Assembly (NCBI GenBank): GCA_015478585.1
Contig: JADMIM010000001.1
Span: 1-64,000 of the forward strand
Direction of reading: 5' to 3'
Source of the DNA: Thermaceae bacterium
GTDB lineage: Bacteria > Deinococcota > Deinococci > Deinococcales > Thermaceae
Length of the DNA stretch: 64,000 bases
The notes under the pieces were generated by a model. The model had not been told where the DNA came from. It made no database searches and was given only the letters and a program-made list of their open reading frames with translations. The translations under genes were made by a program, and so were the position numbers. This document shows, one piece after another, positions 1 to 8,465 of the stretch (position 1 is its first letter; each line of letters begins with the position of its first letter).

Positions 1-1040
1 CCCTGGGGGTGGAGTTGCTCGACGACCTGGCCGACCTGCTGCGCCAGTCGAACTTCCTCACCGTCCATACCCCGCTCACCGAGGAGACTCGGGGCATGAT
101 TGGGCGGCGCGAGTTTTACCTGCTGCCCAAAAGGGCCATCGTGGTGAATGCCGCACGGGGCGGCATCTACGACGAGAAAGCCCTGGTGGAGGTGCTCGAG
201 GACGGTCATCTGTGGGGGGCGGGCCTGGATGTGTTCGTGCAAGAGCCGCCCAACGCGGAGCACCCTTTGGTCAGCAGCCCCAAAGTGGTTCACACCGCCC
301 ATCTGGGAGCCAATACCGCCGAGGCCCAAGACCGCGTAGGCGAGGCGGTGCTGGAGCGGGTGATTGAAACCCTAAAAGGCAACCTGGCCCATGCCCTCAA
401 CACCGGTTTCGATACCGAGGGCCTGGCGGTGTTCTCGGCCTGGCTGCCCCTGGGCGAAGCCCTGGGCCAGCTGCTGGCCCAGATTACTGAAGGCCGCCCC
501 CAACGCCTGGAGGTCTCGTTTTACGGCGACTTCGAGAAAAACCCCGATCCCATCGCCTCGGCAGCCGCCAAAGGCTTGCTCGAGCACGCCCTGGAAGAAG
601 GGGCCGTCAACCTGGTTTCGGCCCGCCCACTGCTGCGTGACCGGGGCGTGGCCCTGGTCACACGCCAGGTCGAAACCCCCCTCGACTACCGCCAGGTGCT
701 GGAAATTTCGCTCGAGACCGACTGCGAGACCCGCAAGGCCCGTGGGGCCGTGCTGGGCGGCAAGCCGCGCATCGTAGGCATTGACGACCACGGCCTCGAG
801 GCCGTCCCCGAGGGCTTCATGTTGGTCTGCATCAACCGCGACCAGCCCGGCGTGGTGGGCAAGGTGGGCACCCTCCTGGGCGAGAACGGGGTCAACATCG
901 CGGGGATGCAACTGGGCCGCGACAACCCCGGCGGGCACGCCTTATTCGTGCTGGGCGTGGATGAGCGCCCCAGCGACAAGGTGCTCGAGGCCATGCGCGG
1001 GTTAGACGTTTTAGAACGGGTGGATCTAGCCGAGCTTTGA
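1..1040 (+). CDS. serA: D-3-phosphoglycerate dehydrogenase, C-terminal part (5' end outside window)
   Basis: First step of serine synthesis: NAD-dependent oxidation of 3-phosphoglycerate, in the cytoplasm. The reading frame is open to the left edge, so the N-terminal substrate domain and most of the Rossmann fold are missing. Visible parts are the active-site stretch VVNAARGGIYDE (catalytic Arg), GAGLDVFVQEPP (catalytic Glu) and HTAHLGANT (catalytic His). An intermediate substrate-binding (ASB) domain follows, then a C-terminal ACT domain over roughly the last 75 residues (MLVCINRDQPGVVGKVGTLL), the usual serine-sensing regulatory module. This is the long SerA form with ASB plus ACT. The class V aminotransferase 440 bp downstream could supply the next serine step; that link is inferred from position. 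Confidence 0.93.
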   Translation, partial: LGVELLDDLADLLRQSNFLTVHTPLTEETRGMIGRREFYLLPKRAIVVNAARGGIYDEKALVEVLEDGHLWGAGLDVFVQEPPNAEHPLVSSPKVVHTAHLGANTAEAQDRVGEAVLERVIETLKGNLAHALNTGFDTEGLAVFSAWLPLGEALGQLLAQITEGRPQRLEVSFYGDFEKNPDPIASAAAKGLLEHALEEGAVNLVSARPLLRDRGVALVTRQVETPLDYRQVLEISLETDCETRKARGAVLGGKPRIVGIDDHGLEAVPEGFMLVCINRDQPGVVGKVGTLLGENGVNIAGMQLGRDNPGGHALFVLGVDERPSDKVLEAMRGLDVLERVDLAEL

Positions 1041-1042
1041 AT

Positions 1043-1463
1043 ATGACCGAGGAAATGCTCAAGTTGCTCCATGCACTCGAGCAACATGGCGTGCGCTACC
1101 TAGTAATCGGTGGCGTGGCGGTCAATCTACATGGCTTCAACCGCAATACCAAAGACTATAGACATTTGGGTTGCTGCCGATGAAGCCAATTTACTAGCAC
1201 TACACGAGGCTTTGGCAGATTGGTATGGCGGCACATCCCCCATAGAGAAAACTTATTTACTTTCACACAAAGGGGTGTTTGTACTCGGACTTTCTCCCAA
1301 CCGCGTAGATTTGTTAACCGAAGCTACCGGCCCGAGCTTCGAGTCCATCTACTCGGGACGTGTCCGGGTGGAGCGCAAAGGAGTCGAGTTCAACTTGATG
1401 AATTCGGCTAAGGTCTACCGAGGCTTTCGCAGGCTGACCGACCCTGACCCCTTTGACGATTAA
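1043..1463 (+). pseudogene. Nucleotidyltransferase-fold protein, broken by a one-base frameshift
   Basis: The ATG at 1043 opens a frame reading MTEEMLKLLHALEQHGVRY, then VIGGVAVNLHGFNRNTKD, the start of a minimal nucleotidyltransferase (GG...A..LHG...R.T.DID pattern). At 1157 an extra T shifts the frame. Removing it continues the protein as KDIDIWVAADEANLLALHE and on to the stop at 1463, giving about 139 residues and restoring the DxD metal-binding pair. The downstream half is still open in its own frame. The family includes MNT-type antitoxins and AbiEii-like proteins, but no HEPN partner is adjacent. A sequencing error at 1157 cannot be excluded. The C-terminus (LTDPDPFDD) ends earlier than I would expect for the family. 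Confidence 0.75.
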
Positions 1464-1483
1464 TCCGGCATAATCGGGGCTAT

Positions 1484-2542
1484 ATGGTATACCGTCCCCG
1501 CCTCCTCACTCCTGGCCCCGTCGAGCTGCACCCCAAAGCCCTCGAGGCCCTCTCTGGCCCGCAACTCCACCACCGCACGGACCAAGCACGGGCCATTTTC
1601 AACCGAGCCAGAAGCGGGCTCAAGGCGGCCTTCAAAACCCAGGGCGAAACCCTGATTCTGACCGGCTCGGGCACGGCGGCGATGGACGCGCTGGTGCTCA
1701 ACCTGTTCGCGCCGGGTCAGCGGGTATTGGTGCCGGTGAGCGGCAATTTTTCCGAGCGCTGGGCCAAAATTGCCACCGAGGCTGGGCTCGAGGTGGTGCG
1801 CCGCGACCTCGAGTGGGGCAAGTCGGTACGGGAAGAGCATCTCGAGGGGCTGGGCCATTTCGACGGGGTTTTGCTGACCCACTCCGAATCCAGCACCGGA
1901 GCCCTCAACGACGTGCGGGCGCTGGCACAGGCTTTCAAGGCCCAATACCCCCACGCTCTTGTGTTGGTGGACGCAATTACCAGCCTGTTTATCAGCGCCT
2001 TTGAACTGGAAAATTGGGGCATAGATGCTGCCGCCTGCGGCTCACAAAAGGGCATCATGTGCCCTCCGGGACTAGCTTTCGCCGCGCTGTCCCCCAGAGC
2101 TTTGGAGGGCCTAAAGCCACGCAGCTTCTACCTCAACCTGGGGGCCGAGCTGAAGGCGCAGGCCGGGGGGGAGTCGGCCTGGACTCCGGCAATTAACCTG
2201 GTCGCAGCAGTGGCCGCCGTGCTGGATGAGCTTATGCCCGACCTCTCGGCACACCAGGAACTCAAGGCCCTGCAAACCGAAATCCTCTACCGGGCGGGGC
2301 ACGAACTTGGCCTGAAGGCTGTGCCCGAGGTCAGGAGTGCGGCCACCACCTGCTTCTGGTTACCCGAGGGGGTCAAGTATGCTCAGGTCAAGGATGTCTT
2401 TGCAGCCAAGGGCGCGGTGATTATCGGCGGGCAGGGCCAGCTCAAGGGCAAGATTTTCCGCCTCTCGCTGATGGGCTACTCCGACCTCTACGATGCTTAT
2501 GCCGTGGCCCAGATGATGCGCGAGGTGCTGCGCTTCGATTAA
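1484..2542 (+). CDS. Class V aminotransferase (serine-pyruvate / alanine-glyoxylate type, possibly phosphoserine aminotransferase)
   Basis: PLP-dependent fold-type I aminotransferase of 352 residues. It starts with the family signature LLTPGPVELHPKALEAL. A phosphate-cup segment GSGTAAMDALV lies near residues 61-71, the PLP-ring Asp is in LVDAITS (residues 161-167), and the Schiff-base lysine is K189 in CGSQKGIMCPP. Family members interconvert alanine, serine or phosphoserine with glyoxylate, pyruvate or 2-oxoglutarate. The position just after serA suggests it may do the SerC step, as proposed for related class V enzymes in organisms lacking classical SerC, but sequence alone does not settle the substrate. 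A CATAAT box at 1469-1474 lies 9 nt before the ATG, so the transcript may be leaderless. Confidence 0.88.
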   Translation: MVYRPRLLTPGPVELHPKALEALSGPQLHHRTDQARAIFNRARSGLKAAFKTQGETLILTGSGTAAMDALVLNLFAPGQRVLVPVSGNFSERWAKIATEAGLEVVRRDLEWGKSVREEHLEGLGHFDGVLLTHSESSTGALNDVRALAQAFKAQYPHALVLVDAITSLFISAFELENWGIDAAACGSQKGIMCPPGLAFAALSPRALEGLKPRSFYLNLGAELKAQAGGESAWTPAINLVAAVAAVLDELMPDLSAHQELKALQTEILYRAGHELGLKAVPEVRSAATTCFWLPEGVKYAQVKDVFAAKGAVIIGGQGQLKGKIFRLSLMGYSDLYDAYAVAQMMREVLRFD

Positions 2543-2555
2543 GCGGAGGATAGCG

Positions 2556-3359
2556 ATGGCGGGCGAGCACGAGGACGTTTGGGCCGCGGGCAAGCTCTAC
2601 GAACCCTACGTAGGGCGCTGGAGTCGGCTTGTGGCAAGGGAATTCCTGGCCTGGTTAGGTGTGCCACCGCAAAGGGACTGGCTGGATGTCGGCTGCGGAA
2701 CCGGTGCGCTCAGCGAGACCCTCCTCGAGTACACCGACCCGCACGCTGTAACCGGGGTTGACCCCTCGAGCGGGTTCCTCGAGTACGCCAAAGCTCACCT
2801 CACCGACCCACGGGCTGCCTTCGCCCTCGGCGATGCCCAGTCACTACCATTTGATGCGGACAGCTTCGATGTTGCTGTCTCGGGTCTGGTGCTGAATTTC
2901 GTTCCCCAACCTGCCCAGGCCGTCGCGGAGATGACTCGGGTAGTGCGCTCGGGCGGAACCTTGGCCGCCTATGTCTGGGACTACGCCGAGAAAATGGAGC
3001 TGATACGCCGTTTCTGGGATGTGGTGGTGGCTTTCGAGCCTGCCGCTTCTAACCTCGACGAAGCCCGCCGCTTTCCACTGTGCCAACCAGACGCACTCGC
3101 CGACTTGTTCACATCTGCCGGGCTGGGCCAGGTCGAGGGCTGCCCAATTGAAGTCCCCACCCGCTTCCGCGATTTTGCGGACTTCTGGTCGCCATTCCTC
3201 GGCGGGCAGGGGCCAGCACCGGCCTACGCCATGTCGCTTGGCGAAGAACATCGTGTGGCAATCCGGGAGCGGCTCAAGGCCAACCTTCCGACCTCGAGGG
3301 ATGGCTCCATATCCCTTGTGGCTCGAGCCTGGGCGGTGCGGGGAACCGTCAGTGGCTAA
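2556..3359 (+). CDS. Class I SAM-dependent methyltransferase
   Basis: A 267-residue soluble methyltransferase of the Methyltransf_11/UbiE-like group. The SAM-binding motif I is LDVGCGTGALSETL at residues 43-56. An acidic ribose-binding residue follows in VTGVDPSSG, and motif IV-like AVSGLVLNFVPQPAQAV and TRVVRSGGTLAAYVWDY complete the Rossmann core. The gene starts 13 bp after the aminotransferase with a GGAGG-like site (gcggaggatagcg), so the two are probably cotranscribed. The substrate is unknown: family members methylate small molecules, quinones or proteins. Confidence 0.85.
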   Translation: MAGEHEDVWAAGKLYEPYVGRWSRLVAREFLAWLGVPPQRDWLDVGCGTGALSETLLEYTDPHAVTGVDPSSGFLEYAKAHLTDPRAAFALGDAQSLPFDADSFDVAVSGLVLNFVPQPAQAVAEMTRVVRSGGTLAAYVWDYAEKMELIRRFWDVVVAFEPAASNLDEARRFPLCQPDALADLFTSAGLGQVEGCPIEVPTRFRDFADFWSPFLGGQGPAPAYAMSLGEEHRVAIRERLKANLPTSRDGSISLVARAWAVRGTVSG

Positions 3360-3370
3360 CAAAAAACCTG

Positions 3371-3487
3371 TTGTCATTCTGAACCAGGTGGGGAATCTGA
3401 TGCATTGTCCTGGACTAAATGTAGGGGATGGTAGCGCATCAGATTCTTCGCTCGTCCGTCCAATGGACGGATGGCTCAGAATGACAA
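3371..3487. repeat. Interspersed inverted-end repeat, copy A (TGTCATTCTGA family)
   Basis: About 117 bp bounded by TTGTCATTCTGA and its reverse complement TCAGAATGACAA, with inner arms GAATCTGATGC and GCATCAGATTC, so the whole unit can fold as a long imperfect hairpin. It lies in the gap between two convergent genes. Two further copies are at 11154-11285 and 46881-46996. It has no coding capacity and resembles a MITE or REP/BIME-type dispersed element. Confidence 0.85.
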
Positions 3488-3547
3488 GGTAAATGTTGAT
3501 AACATCTTTGACCCCGAGAGCCAACTTTCCGGCATGAGTTCTAGAAG

Positions 3548-4405
3548 CTAAATCAACGTATCCAGCGCGATAAATGCCAGCATCCCCAGGCTCACCACCA
3601 CATTGGCCTGGAAAAAGGCTCGGTCTACTTTGGAGAGGTCGCTGGGCTTGACCAGTCGGTGTTCGTACCACAACACCGCCCCGGTGAACGCGACCCCCAA
3701 GTAATAAATCCAGCCCATGCCCTCCGTCACCCCCGCCAGCAGGAAAAAACCGAAGGTCAGGGCGTGGCAGACTCGAGCAATCTGCAAGGCTAGCGCAATC
3801 CCGAACTTCGAGGGAACGCTGTAGACCCGGTTGGCCCGGTCAAAGTCGTAGTCCTGGGTGGCGTAGAGGATGTCGAAACCAGCCAGCCAGAAAGCGGTTC
3901 CGGCCCATAGCGCCAACATCGCCGGTGAGACCGCGCCGGTCACGGCAATCCAGCCGCCTGCGGTGGCCGCGCCAATGGTCAGGCCCAGCCAGAAGTGGCA
4001 CAGCCAGGTAAAGCGCTTGGTGTAGCTATAGCCGACCAGAAAAAACACCGCCACCGGCAACAGCTCTGCGGTGAGCGCGTTGAGGTTGAAAGCGGCGAGC
4101 GCGAGGCAAATCAATCCCACAGCGGCCAACGAGAAGACCTCGAGCGGCTTGACTACACCTCTGGGCAGATGCCGCCCGGCAGTACGCGGATTAATCGCGT
4201 CTATCTGGCGGTCTATCAGGCGGTTGAGGGCCATCGCGGCGGTGCGAGCCCCCACCATCGCCACGGTAATCCACAAAAAAACCGACCAGCCCGGCCAGCC
4301 CCTGGCCGCCATCAGCATCCCGCCGTAGGCAAAAGGCAGGGCGAACAGGGTGTGCTCGAAACGCACCAAGTCAAGATAGATTTTGAGTTTGCTAGATGTC
4401 TGCAC
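3548..4405 (-). CDS. UbiA-family prenyltransferase (4-hydroxybenzoate polyprenyltransferase-like; probable menaquinone step)
   Basis: Integral membrane aromatic prenyltransferase, 285 residues with about eight hydrophobic helices. Two Asp-rich magnesium-diphosphate motifs are present: N61-xxx-D65-xxx-D69 (NRLIDRQID) and D178 through D189 (DILYATQDYDFD). The family transfers a polyprenyl chain to an aromatic acceptor. With the long UbiD-type decarboxylase at 58298, it fits the prenylation and decarboxylation steps of futalosine-route menaquinone synthesis (MqnP/MqnL roles); this assignment is an inference. The ATG at 4405 gives a short N-terminus before the first helix, normal for the family. 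Confidence 0.88.
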   Translation of the reverse strand: MQTSSKLKIYLDLVRFEHTLFALPFAYGGMLMAARGWPGWSVFLWITVAMVGARTAAMALNRLIDRQIDAINPRTAGRHLPRGVVKPLEVFSLAAVGLICLALAAFNLNALTAELLPVAVFFLVGYSYTKRFTWLCHFWLGLTIGAATAGGWIAVTGAVSPAMLALWAGTAFWLAGFDILYATQDYDFDRANRVYSVPSKFGIALALQIARVCHALTFGFFLLAGVTEGMGWIYYLGVAFTGAVLWYEHRLVKPSDLSKVDRAFFQANVVVSLGMLAFIALDTLI

Positions 4406-4624
4406 AGCCCTGACTCCAAGGGGAATTCTACCGGGTTTTGGAGCCGGGAGTGTGCAGTTGGAGTACTTTGCAAAGGGCGCAGGGAGCGCAGAGCCAAAAA
4501 CTAAAAGTCGAAGGTTGAAGGGCTACACCAGGGCAGCATAATTGCCCTATCAAGAAACACCGTCTGGGACACAGTTTTTGTATTTTTAGGTTTTGACCTT
4601 AAGCCTTTAGCCCTCTGCTCTCCC

Positions 4625-4690
4625 CCCTCAGTTTTCGGCTTTTAGCTTTTAGCTTTTAGCCTTCAGCTTTTGGCTTTAGTCGTTCGACAG
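4625..4690. repeat. Short-word repeat tract (AAAAGCT / GAAGGCT words)
   Basis: On the plus strand TTTTAGC and near-variants (TTCAGC, TTTGGC) repeat several times. On the minus strand these read AAAAGCTAAAAGC. The tract encodes the last residues of the RqcH gene (KPKAEG-stop) and runs on past its stop codon, and a related piece (AAAAGTCGAAGG) lies at 4502-4515. The same kind of word repeat recurs at 13962, 34137, 35645, 38759 and 49047. The rest of 4406-4655 holds no gene that I can support. Confidence 0.6.
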
Positions 4691-6233
4691 TCTTTAGCTC
4701 TCTGCCCTCAGCAGGGTTTTCCGCGTCCACGAAAAGCGTCTTGCCCCCGGTATAGAGCACCTGCCCAGCTGCGGCCTTGCGAGGCCGCCAGACGTTTTTC
4801 TTGGGGGCATAGTCTACAGGGATATTCTTTTCCCCTTTGGCTTTGGAGTAAAAGGCCGCGAGCTGGGCCGCGAAGAGCAGGTCGGGTAGGGCGGGGTTTT
4901 GCCCGGCAGTGCGGAGGATGACGTGGGAGCCGGGAATACCCTGGGCGTGGAACCATAAATCCTCGCTGTGGGCGCTACGGGTGAGGAAGTCGTTCTCCTT
5001 GCTGCTGCGTCCCACCCAGACCTCAGTTCCGCTCGGGCTACGAAACCGCGACCCCACCTGCGGCCCTTTGGCACGGGTTTTGCGCTGCTGGGCCAGCAGG
5101 TCGGGCAGGGCGGTTTGCTCGAGGTTGACCAATTCCTGGCGCAGGCCCTCGAGTTCGGCTCGGGTTTGTGGCTCGAGCCCGCGAGCTTTTTCGGCGTTGG
5201 CCTCGAGGCGCTTGGCCCGTGTGTAATACTTTTCCGCGTTCTGGAGGGGAGACAAGGTGGCATCGAGGGGAATCTCGAGAGGGTTGCCGCCGAAGTCCTC
5301 GAGGCTGACCCTGTCCCCACCCTTGATTTGGGTGCTATAGGCCATCAACAGGTCGCCGAAAGTGCGGTATTGGGCGGCATCGTCGAGCCTGGTCAGCGAT
5401 TTTTGATAGTCCTGAAGCCGGGCTTGCAAGGTGTGTTCCTGCTTCCGTAGGGCCTCGCGCAGAGGTTTGCGCAAGTTTTCGGCCTCCTCTTTTTCCCACT
5501 CTTTTCGCAAATCAGCCGAGAAATCACTGCGGGAAGCGGGATGTTCGACCAGACTGTATAGCCCCTCGAGGATTATCCCTAGCTGGGCCTCAGCGACCAG
5601 GCTATAAGGAGTCAGGCCGATGCGCCGGGCCAGCTCCTGGACGAGTTCCTTGCCGATGCCATCAATGTATTTTTGAATTCCACTGGCTAAAGGTTTGCCC
5701 ACCAGCACGGCTAAGTCCTCCAGGCCCACCTCCCTGGGGTCGAGCTTCTGGTAGGGCGGGGGCGGGGTGTAGGGCAGCCCGGTTTTCAGCTCGCGGAAGC
5801 GATTGACCGCTGCCGTGACAGGTCGGTCAATGCCGGTAATTTGCCCCTCCATATCGCAAACCATCAGGTTGGCGTTGCGCCCGGTCAGCTCGAAGACCAG
5901 CCGGGTCGGAGCGGTATCCCGAAACCCCTTCTCGCCCTCGATTTCCAGCAACACCACGCGATCCAGTTTGACCTGCTCGAGCCTCAACAAACGGCCCTTG
6001 ACACGGGCCTCGAGCAGCCGCTGAAAGGGGGTTTTGGCCTCCCCCTCGAGCTTCCCCGGCTCCAAGGTCAGGATGGGGTTGGGCGGGCGGTAGCGCAGAA
6101 CGAGGTTGCCGAGGCCCTCCAGGAGCAGTGCCGCCGTACCCTCATCCAGAAAAGCCCAGCCCAGGCTCCGCGCTGGGAGCTTGGGAGTCAGGTTGTTTAG
6201 CACAGCATTAATCAGCAAACCTTCCATTACCAA
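4656..6233 (-). CDS. rqcH: RqcH / NFACT-family ribosome quality control protein
   Basis: Homologue of bacterial RqcH (Rqc2/Tae2; older name fibronectin-binding protein FbpA), 525 residues. In this family the protein binds stalled 50S-nascent-chain complexes and, with tRNA-Ala, adds C-terminal alanine tails that mark the chain for degradation. The N-terminal NFACT-N domain covers roughly residues 1-200, with the signature RLVFELTGRNANLMVCD. The middle (about 240-390) is predicted coiled coil, rich in Glu, Arg and Leu (RKQEHTLQARLQDYQKSL). The C-terminal NFACT-R domain begins at about residue 424 with EDLWFHAQGIPGSHVILRT. The first Met at 6233 gives the expected N-terminus. The final six residues are encoded by a short-word repeat, so the C-terminal tail is probably not conserved. 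Confidence 0.9.
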   Translation of the reverse strand: MVMEGLLINAVLNNLTPKLPARSLGWAFLDEGTAALLLEGLGNLVLRYRPPNPILTLEPGKLEGEAKTPFQRLLEARVKGRLLRLEQVKLDRVVLLEIEGEKGFRDTAPTRLVFELTGRNANLMVCDMEGQITGIDRPVTAAVNRFRELKTGLPYTPPPPYQKLDPREVGLEDLAVLVGKPLASGIQKYIDGIGKELVQELARRIGLTPYSLVAEAQLGIILEGLYSLVEHPASRSDFSADLRKEWEKEEAENLRKPLREALRKQEHTLQARLQDYQKSLTRLDDAAQYRTFGDLLMAYSTQIKGGDRVSLEDFGGNPLEIPLDATLSPLQNAEKYYTRAKRLEANAEKARGLEPQTRAELEGLRQELVNLEQTALPDLLAQQRKTRAKGPQVGSRFRSPSGTEVWVGRSSKENDFLTRSAHSEDLWFHAQGIPGSHVILRTAGQNPALPDLLFAAQLAAFYSKAKGEKNIPVDYAPKKNVWRPRKAAAGQVLYTGGKTLFVDAENPAEGRELKTVERLKPKAEG

Positions 6234-6374
6234 ACCCTCATCCGACAGAACCAGAGCTTATCATGGTTCCCATTCCTCAAAAGGGAGTCCGCCAGGCATC
6301 TGCTGGCGTTTTTCGGCTTTTATTGTGGGACGCTCGACGTTCGATTTGTGGCCCTGGGCGTATATTGACCCGTC

Positions 6375-7202
6375 ATGGCTGAACTCCCCGCAATTCTCGC
6401 CGTATTCGCCCACCCCGACGACGAAGCCTTCCCCACCGGCGGAACCCTGGCCCACTACGCCAAACTGGGCCATAAAGTCTATTTGGCCTGCGCCACCAAG
6501 GGCGAGGTCGGGCAGCTCAAAGACCCCGCCCTGGCCCCTGCCGACGGCTCCCCGCCGGATATGGCCGCGATTCGCACCAAGGAACTCGAGCAGTCCTGCC
6601 GCGCACTGGGCCTCGAGGCCCCAATTTTCCTCGGCTACCACGACTCCGGGCGCAACGAGCGCTTGCGCAAGGACGACCCCCAGGCGCTCTACAACGCCGA
6701 CTTGTGCGAGGTCGAGGCCAGCATCCGCCAAGTCATCGCTGGAGTGCAGCCCAAAATCCTGATTACCTTCGACCCCCACGGTGGCTACGGCCATCCCGAC
6801 CATCTGGTGATTCACCGGGCGGCTACGGCGGCCTTTTACTCCAGCGGCCACCTGCCCCACCCACCCCAGCGCCTGTTCTACAGCGCATTCACCAGCGAAC
6901 GCGCAGCCGCCATGCAAAATAGCGGACAGAACGACAGCATCATGCGTGGTTTAGACCCTCTGGTGTTCGGGGTTTCCGAAAACACCGTGGTGCTCAAGAT
7001 GAACGTGAGTGACTACGTTCCGGCCAAACTCGCGGCCGTCCAGGCCCACCGCTCGCAGTTCGCCCCCATGACCAGTGATAGTGTCCCACCCGAGCGCCGG
7101 GCAGCGATGCTGGAGTGGATGGCTACTGAAACCTTCGCCCTGGGAGGAACCCGCGCAGCCCTCCCCCACTGGCCCCTGCTGGATATGTTCGAGGGCATGT
7201 AA
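6375..7202 (+). CDS. PIG-L family deacetylase (LmbE-like; BshB candidate)
   Basis: Zinc-dependent N-deacetylase of 275 residues. The metal site is built from AHPDDEAF (His13, Asp16 region) and the later HGGYGHPDH histidine; GYHDSGRNE is the usual middle motif. Family members deacetylate GlcNAc-containing small molecules, including bacillithiol and mycothiol precursors. Thermaceae are thought to make bacillithiol, so BshB is a reasonable guess, but no bshA or bshC lies in this window. A TATATT box at 6361-6366 lies 8 nt before the ATG with no Shine-Dalgarno sequence, suggesting leaderless expression. Confidence 0.85.
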   Translation: MAELPAILAVFAHPDDEAFPTGGTLAHYAKLGHKVYLACATKGEVGQLKDPALAPADGSPPDMAAIRTKELEQSCRALGLEAPIFLGYHDSGRNERLRKDDPQALYNADLCEVEASIRQVIAGVQPKILITFDPHGGYGHPDHLVIHRAATAAFYSSGHLPHPPQRLFYSAFTSERAAAMQNSGQNDSIMRGLDPLVFGVSENTVVLKMNVSDYVPAKLAAVQAHRSQFAPMTSDSVPPERRAAMLEWMATETFALGGTRAALPHWPLLDMFEGM

Positions 7203-7297
7203 TCCGGGTGACGGGTATAGGGTGTCGGAAGAGAATTAGAGCGGTTTTCAGAAAGAATAGGGCAGTCCCCTCGGTTAGAAAGACCTTGCCAAGCTCC

Positions 7298-7325
7298 TTT
7301 TTGCCGCCAGAAGAGGCGGCAAAAA
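7298..7325. terminator. Bidirectional intrinsic terminator
   Basis: Perfect 11-bp stem TTTTTGCCGCC / GGCGGCAAAAA with a 6-nt loop. The outer T and A runs give a U-tract in either reading direction. It lies between the convergent PIG-L and hslO genes and can serve both. Confidence 0.8.
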
Positions 7326-7349
7326 TAGCGGAAACTGCGATAGCGCAAA

Positions 7350-7380
7350 GCAAAGGCGGGAGGCAAAAACCCGCCTTTGC
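7350..7380. terminator. Second hairpin of a tandem terminator
   Basis: Perfect 11-bp stem GCAAAGGCGGG / CCCGCCTTTGC with a 9-nt A-rich loop, followed by CTTTTC on the plus strand. It lies 30 bp before the hslO stop codon and may back up the terminator at 7298-7325. Confidence 0.65.
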
Positions 7381-7410
7381 CTTTTCGGAACCCGTCCCCC
7401 AACACCCCAA

Positions 7411-8337
7411 TCAAGCTCTGGGCACTTCCTGGGCCACCGGCTCTTCGGTGGGCAGCGAGCGGATTTCTTCGGGGGTAATCTGGTATTTGTCGCCGCACCA
7501 GTGGCACACCACCTCGGCCCCGCCGTCCTGCTCGATCATCTCCTGGCGCTCGAGCGGCGAGAAGTAGACCAGCGCGTTCAAGGCCCGCTGGCGGTTGCAG
7601 CGACAGCTAAAATGCAGCGGAATATAACCCTCCCGGTAGCCCACCACGCTAAGGTCGGTCTCCTGGTAGTCCAGACCCTCGAGCAGGGTTTCTAGGGTGC
7701 CCTCGAGGCCCCGCTCCAGTAGCAAGTCGGTGATGCTGCTACGGCCCCCCAGGTTGGCCTCGAGCTGCCTGACTACCTCGTCAGGACAATCCGGCAATAC
7801 CTGCACCGCGATTCCCCCCGCTACTTGCACCTCTCCCTGTCCATGAACCCGCACCCCCAAAAGCATCGCCGAGGGAGCCTGCTCGGACTGCCATAAGTAA
7901 CGGGCCAGGTCTTCGGCAATCTCCCCAGAAATTAGCTCGGTGCTGGATTGGTACAGTTCCTCGTTGGAGAGCAGTCGGTCTACTTTGAGTTCGCCTTGAC
8001 CCACCGCAGCCCCCACGTTGAGCTTGCCATCGGGGCGCAAAGGCGGTTCGACCCTGGTATTTTTTACGTAGCCCCGCACCATTCCGTCCGGCGCAGCCTC
8101 GGCAATCGGTCCACCCAGTGGCCCATCCCCCCGGAATTGCAGGGTGATGCGCTCCTTGGGGGTTTTGGAAAGCAAGAAGGTCAGCAGCAGGGCTCCGGTC
8201 ATGGCCCGGCCCAGGGCCGCGGTGGGCGTGGGTGAGAGGTCGTGGCGGGTTCTGGCTTCTTCGGCAATATCGGTAGTAAGAGCAGCCAGCACGCGGAGGT
8301 TTCCGTCCGCCGCCAGCCCCCGAATCAGTCGTCCCAT
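7411..8337 (-). CDS. hslO: Redox-regulated molecular chaperone Hsp33
   Basis: Cytoplasmic holdase activated by oxidation. The C-terminal redox switch is intact: C245-x-C247 (CRC) and C278-xx-C281 (CHWC) bind zinc when reduced and form disulfides on oxidative stress. I chose the start at 8337 (MGRLIRGLAADGNLRVLAAL), giving 308 residues, the usual family size and first motif. A longer upstream frame to 8580 would add 81 residues with no family resemblance and would overlap the divergent subtilase gene. The protein ends PTEEPVAQEVPRA, a short acidic tail. Confidence 0.93.
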   Translation of the reverse strand: MGRLIRGLAADGNLRVLAALTTDIAEEARTRHDLSPTPTAALGRAMTGALLLTFLLSKTPKERITLQFRGDGPLGGPIAEAAPDGMVRGYVKNTRVEPPLRPDGKLNVGAAVGQGELKVDRLLSNEELYQSSTELISGEIAEDLARYLWQSEQAPSAMLLGVRVHGQGEVQVAGGIAVQVLPDCPDEVVRQLEANLGGRSSITDLLLERGLEGTLETLLEGLDYQETDLSVVGYREGYIPLHFSCRCNRQRALNALVYFSPLERQEMIEQDGGAEVVCHWCGDKYQITPEEIRSLPTEEPVAQEVPRA

Positions 8338-8439
8338 AACCTGTTTATTGTAGCGGGGAGAGGAAAAGAAATAGGGTTTTGGGGCAGGGTTGTAGATTCG
8401 GGAAAACTGGTCATTTGGCACGAGTGACTTTTTTGCTTG

Positions 8440-8465
8440 TGGGTAGCATATCGATATGCTACCCA
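8440..8465 (+). promoter_or_regulatory. 26-bp perfect palindrome over the subtilase -10 box and start codon
   Basis: The half-site TGGGTAGCATATC is followed directly by its exact reverse complement, with no spacer. It contains TAGCAT (8444-8449), which sits 6 nt before the ATG at 8456 and would be the -10 box of a leaderless promoter; the ATG itself lies in the right arm. Perfect palindromes of this length are rarely chance. The simplest reading is a repressor operator blocking RNA polymerase. A hairpin in the mRNA hiding the start codon is the alternative if transcription begins further upstream. Confidence 0.6.
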
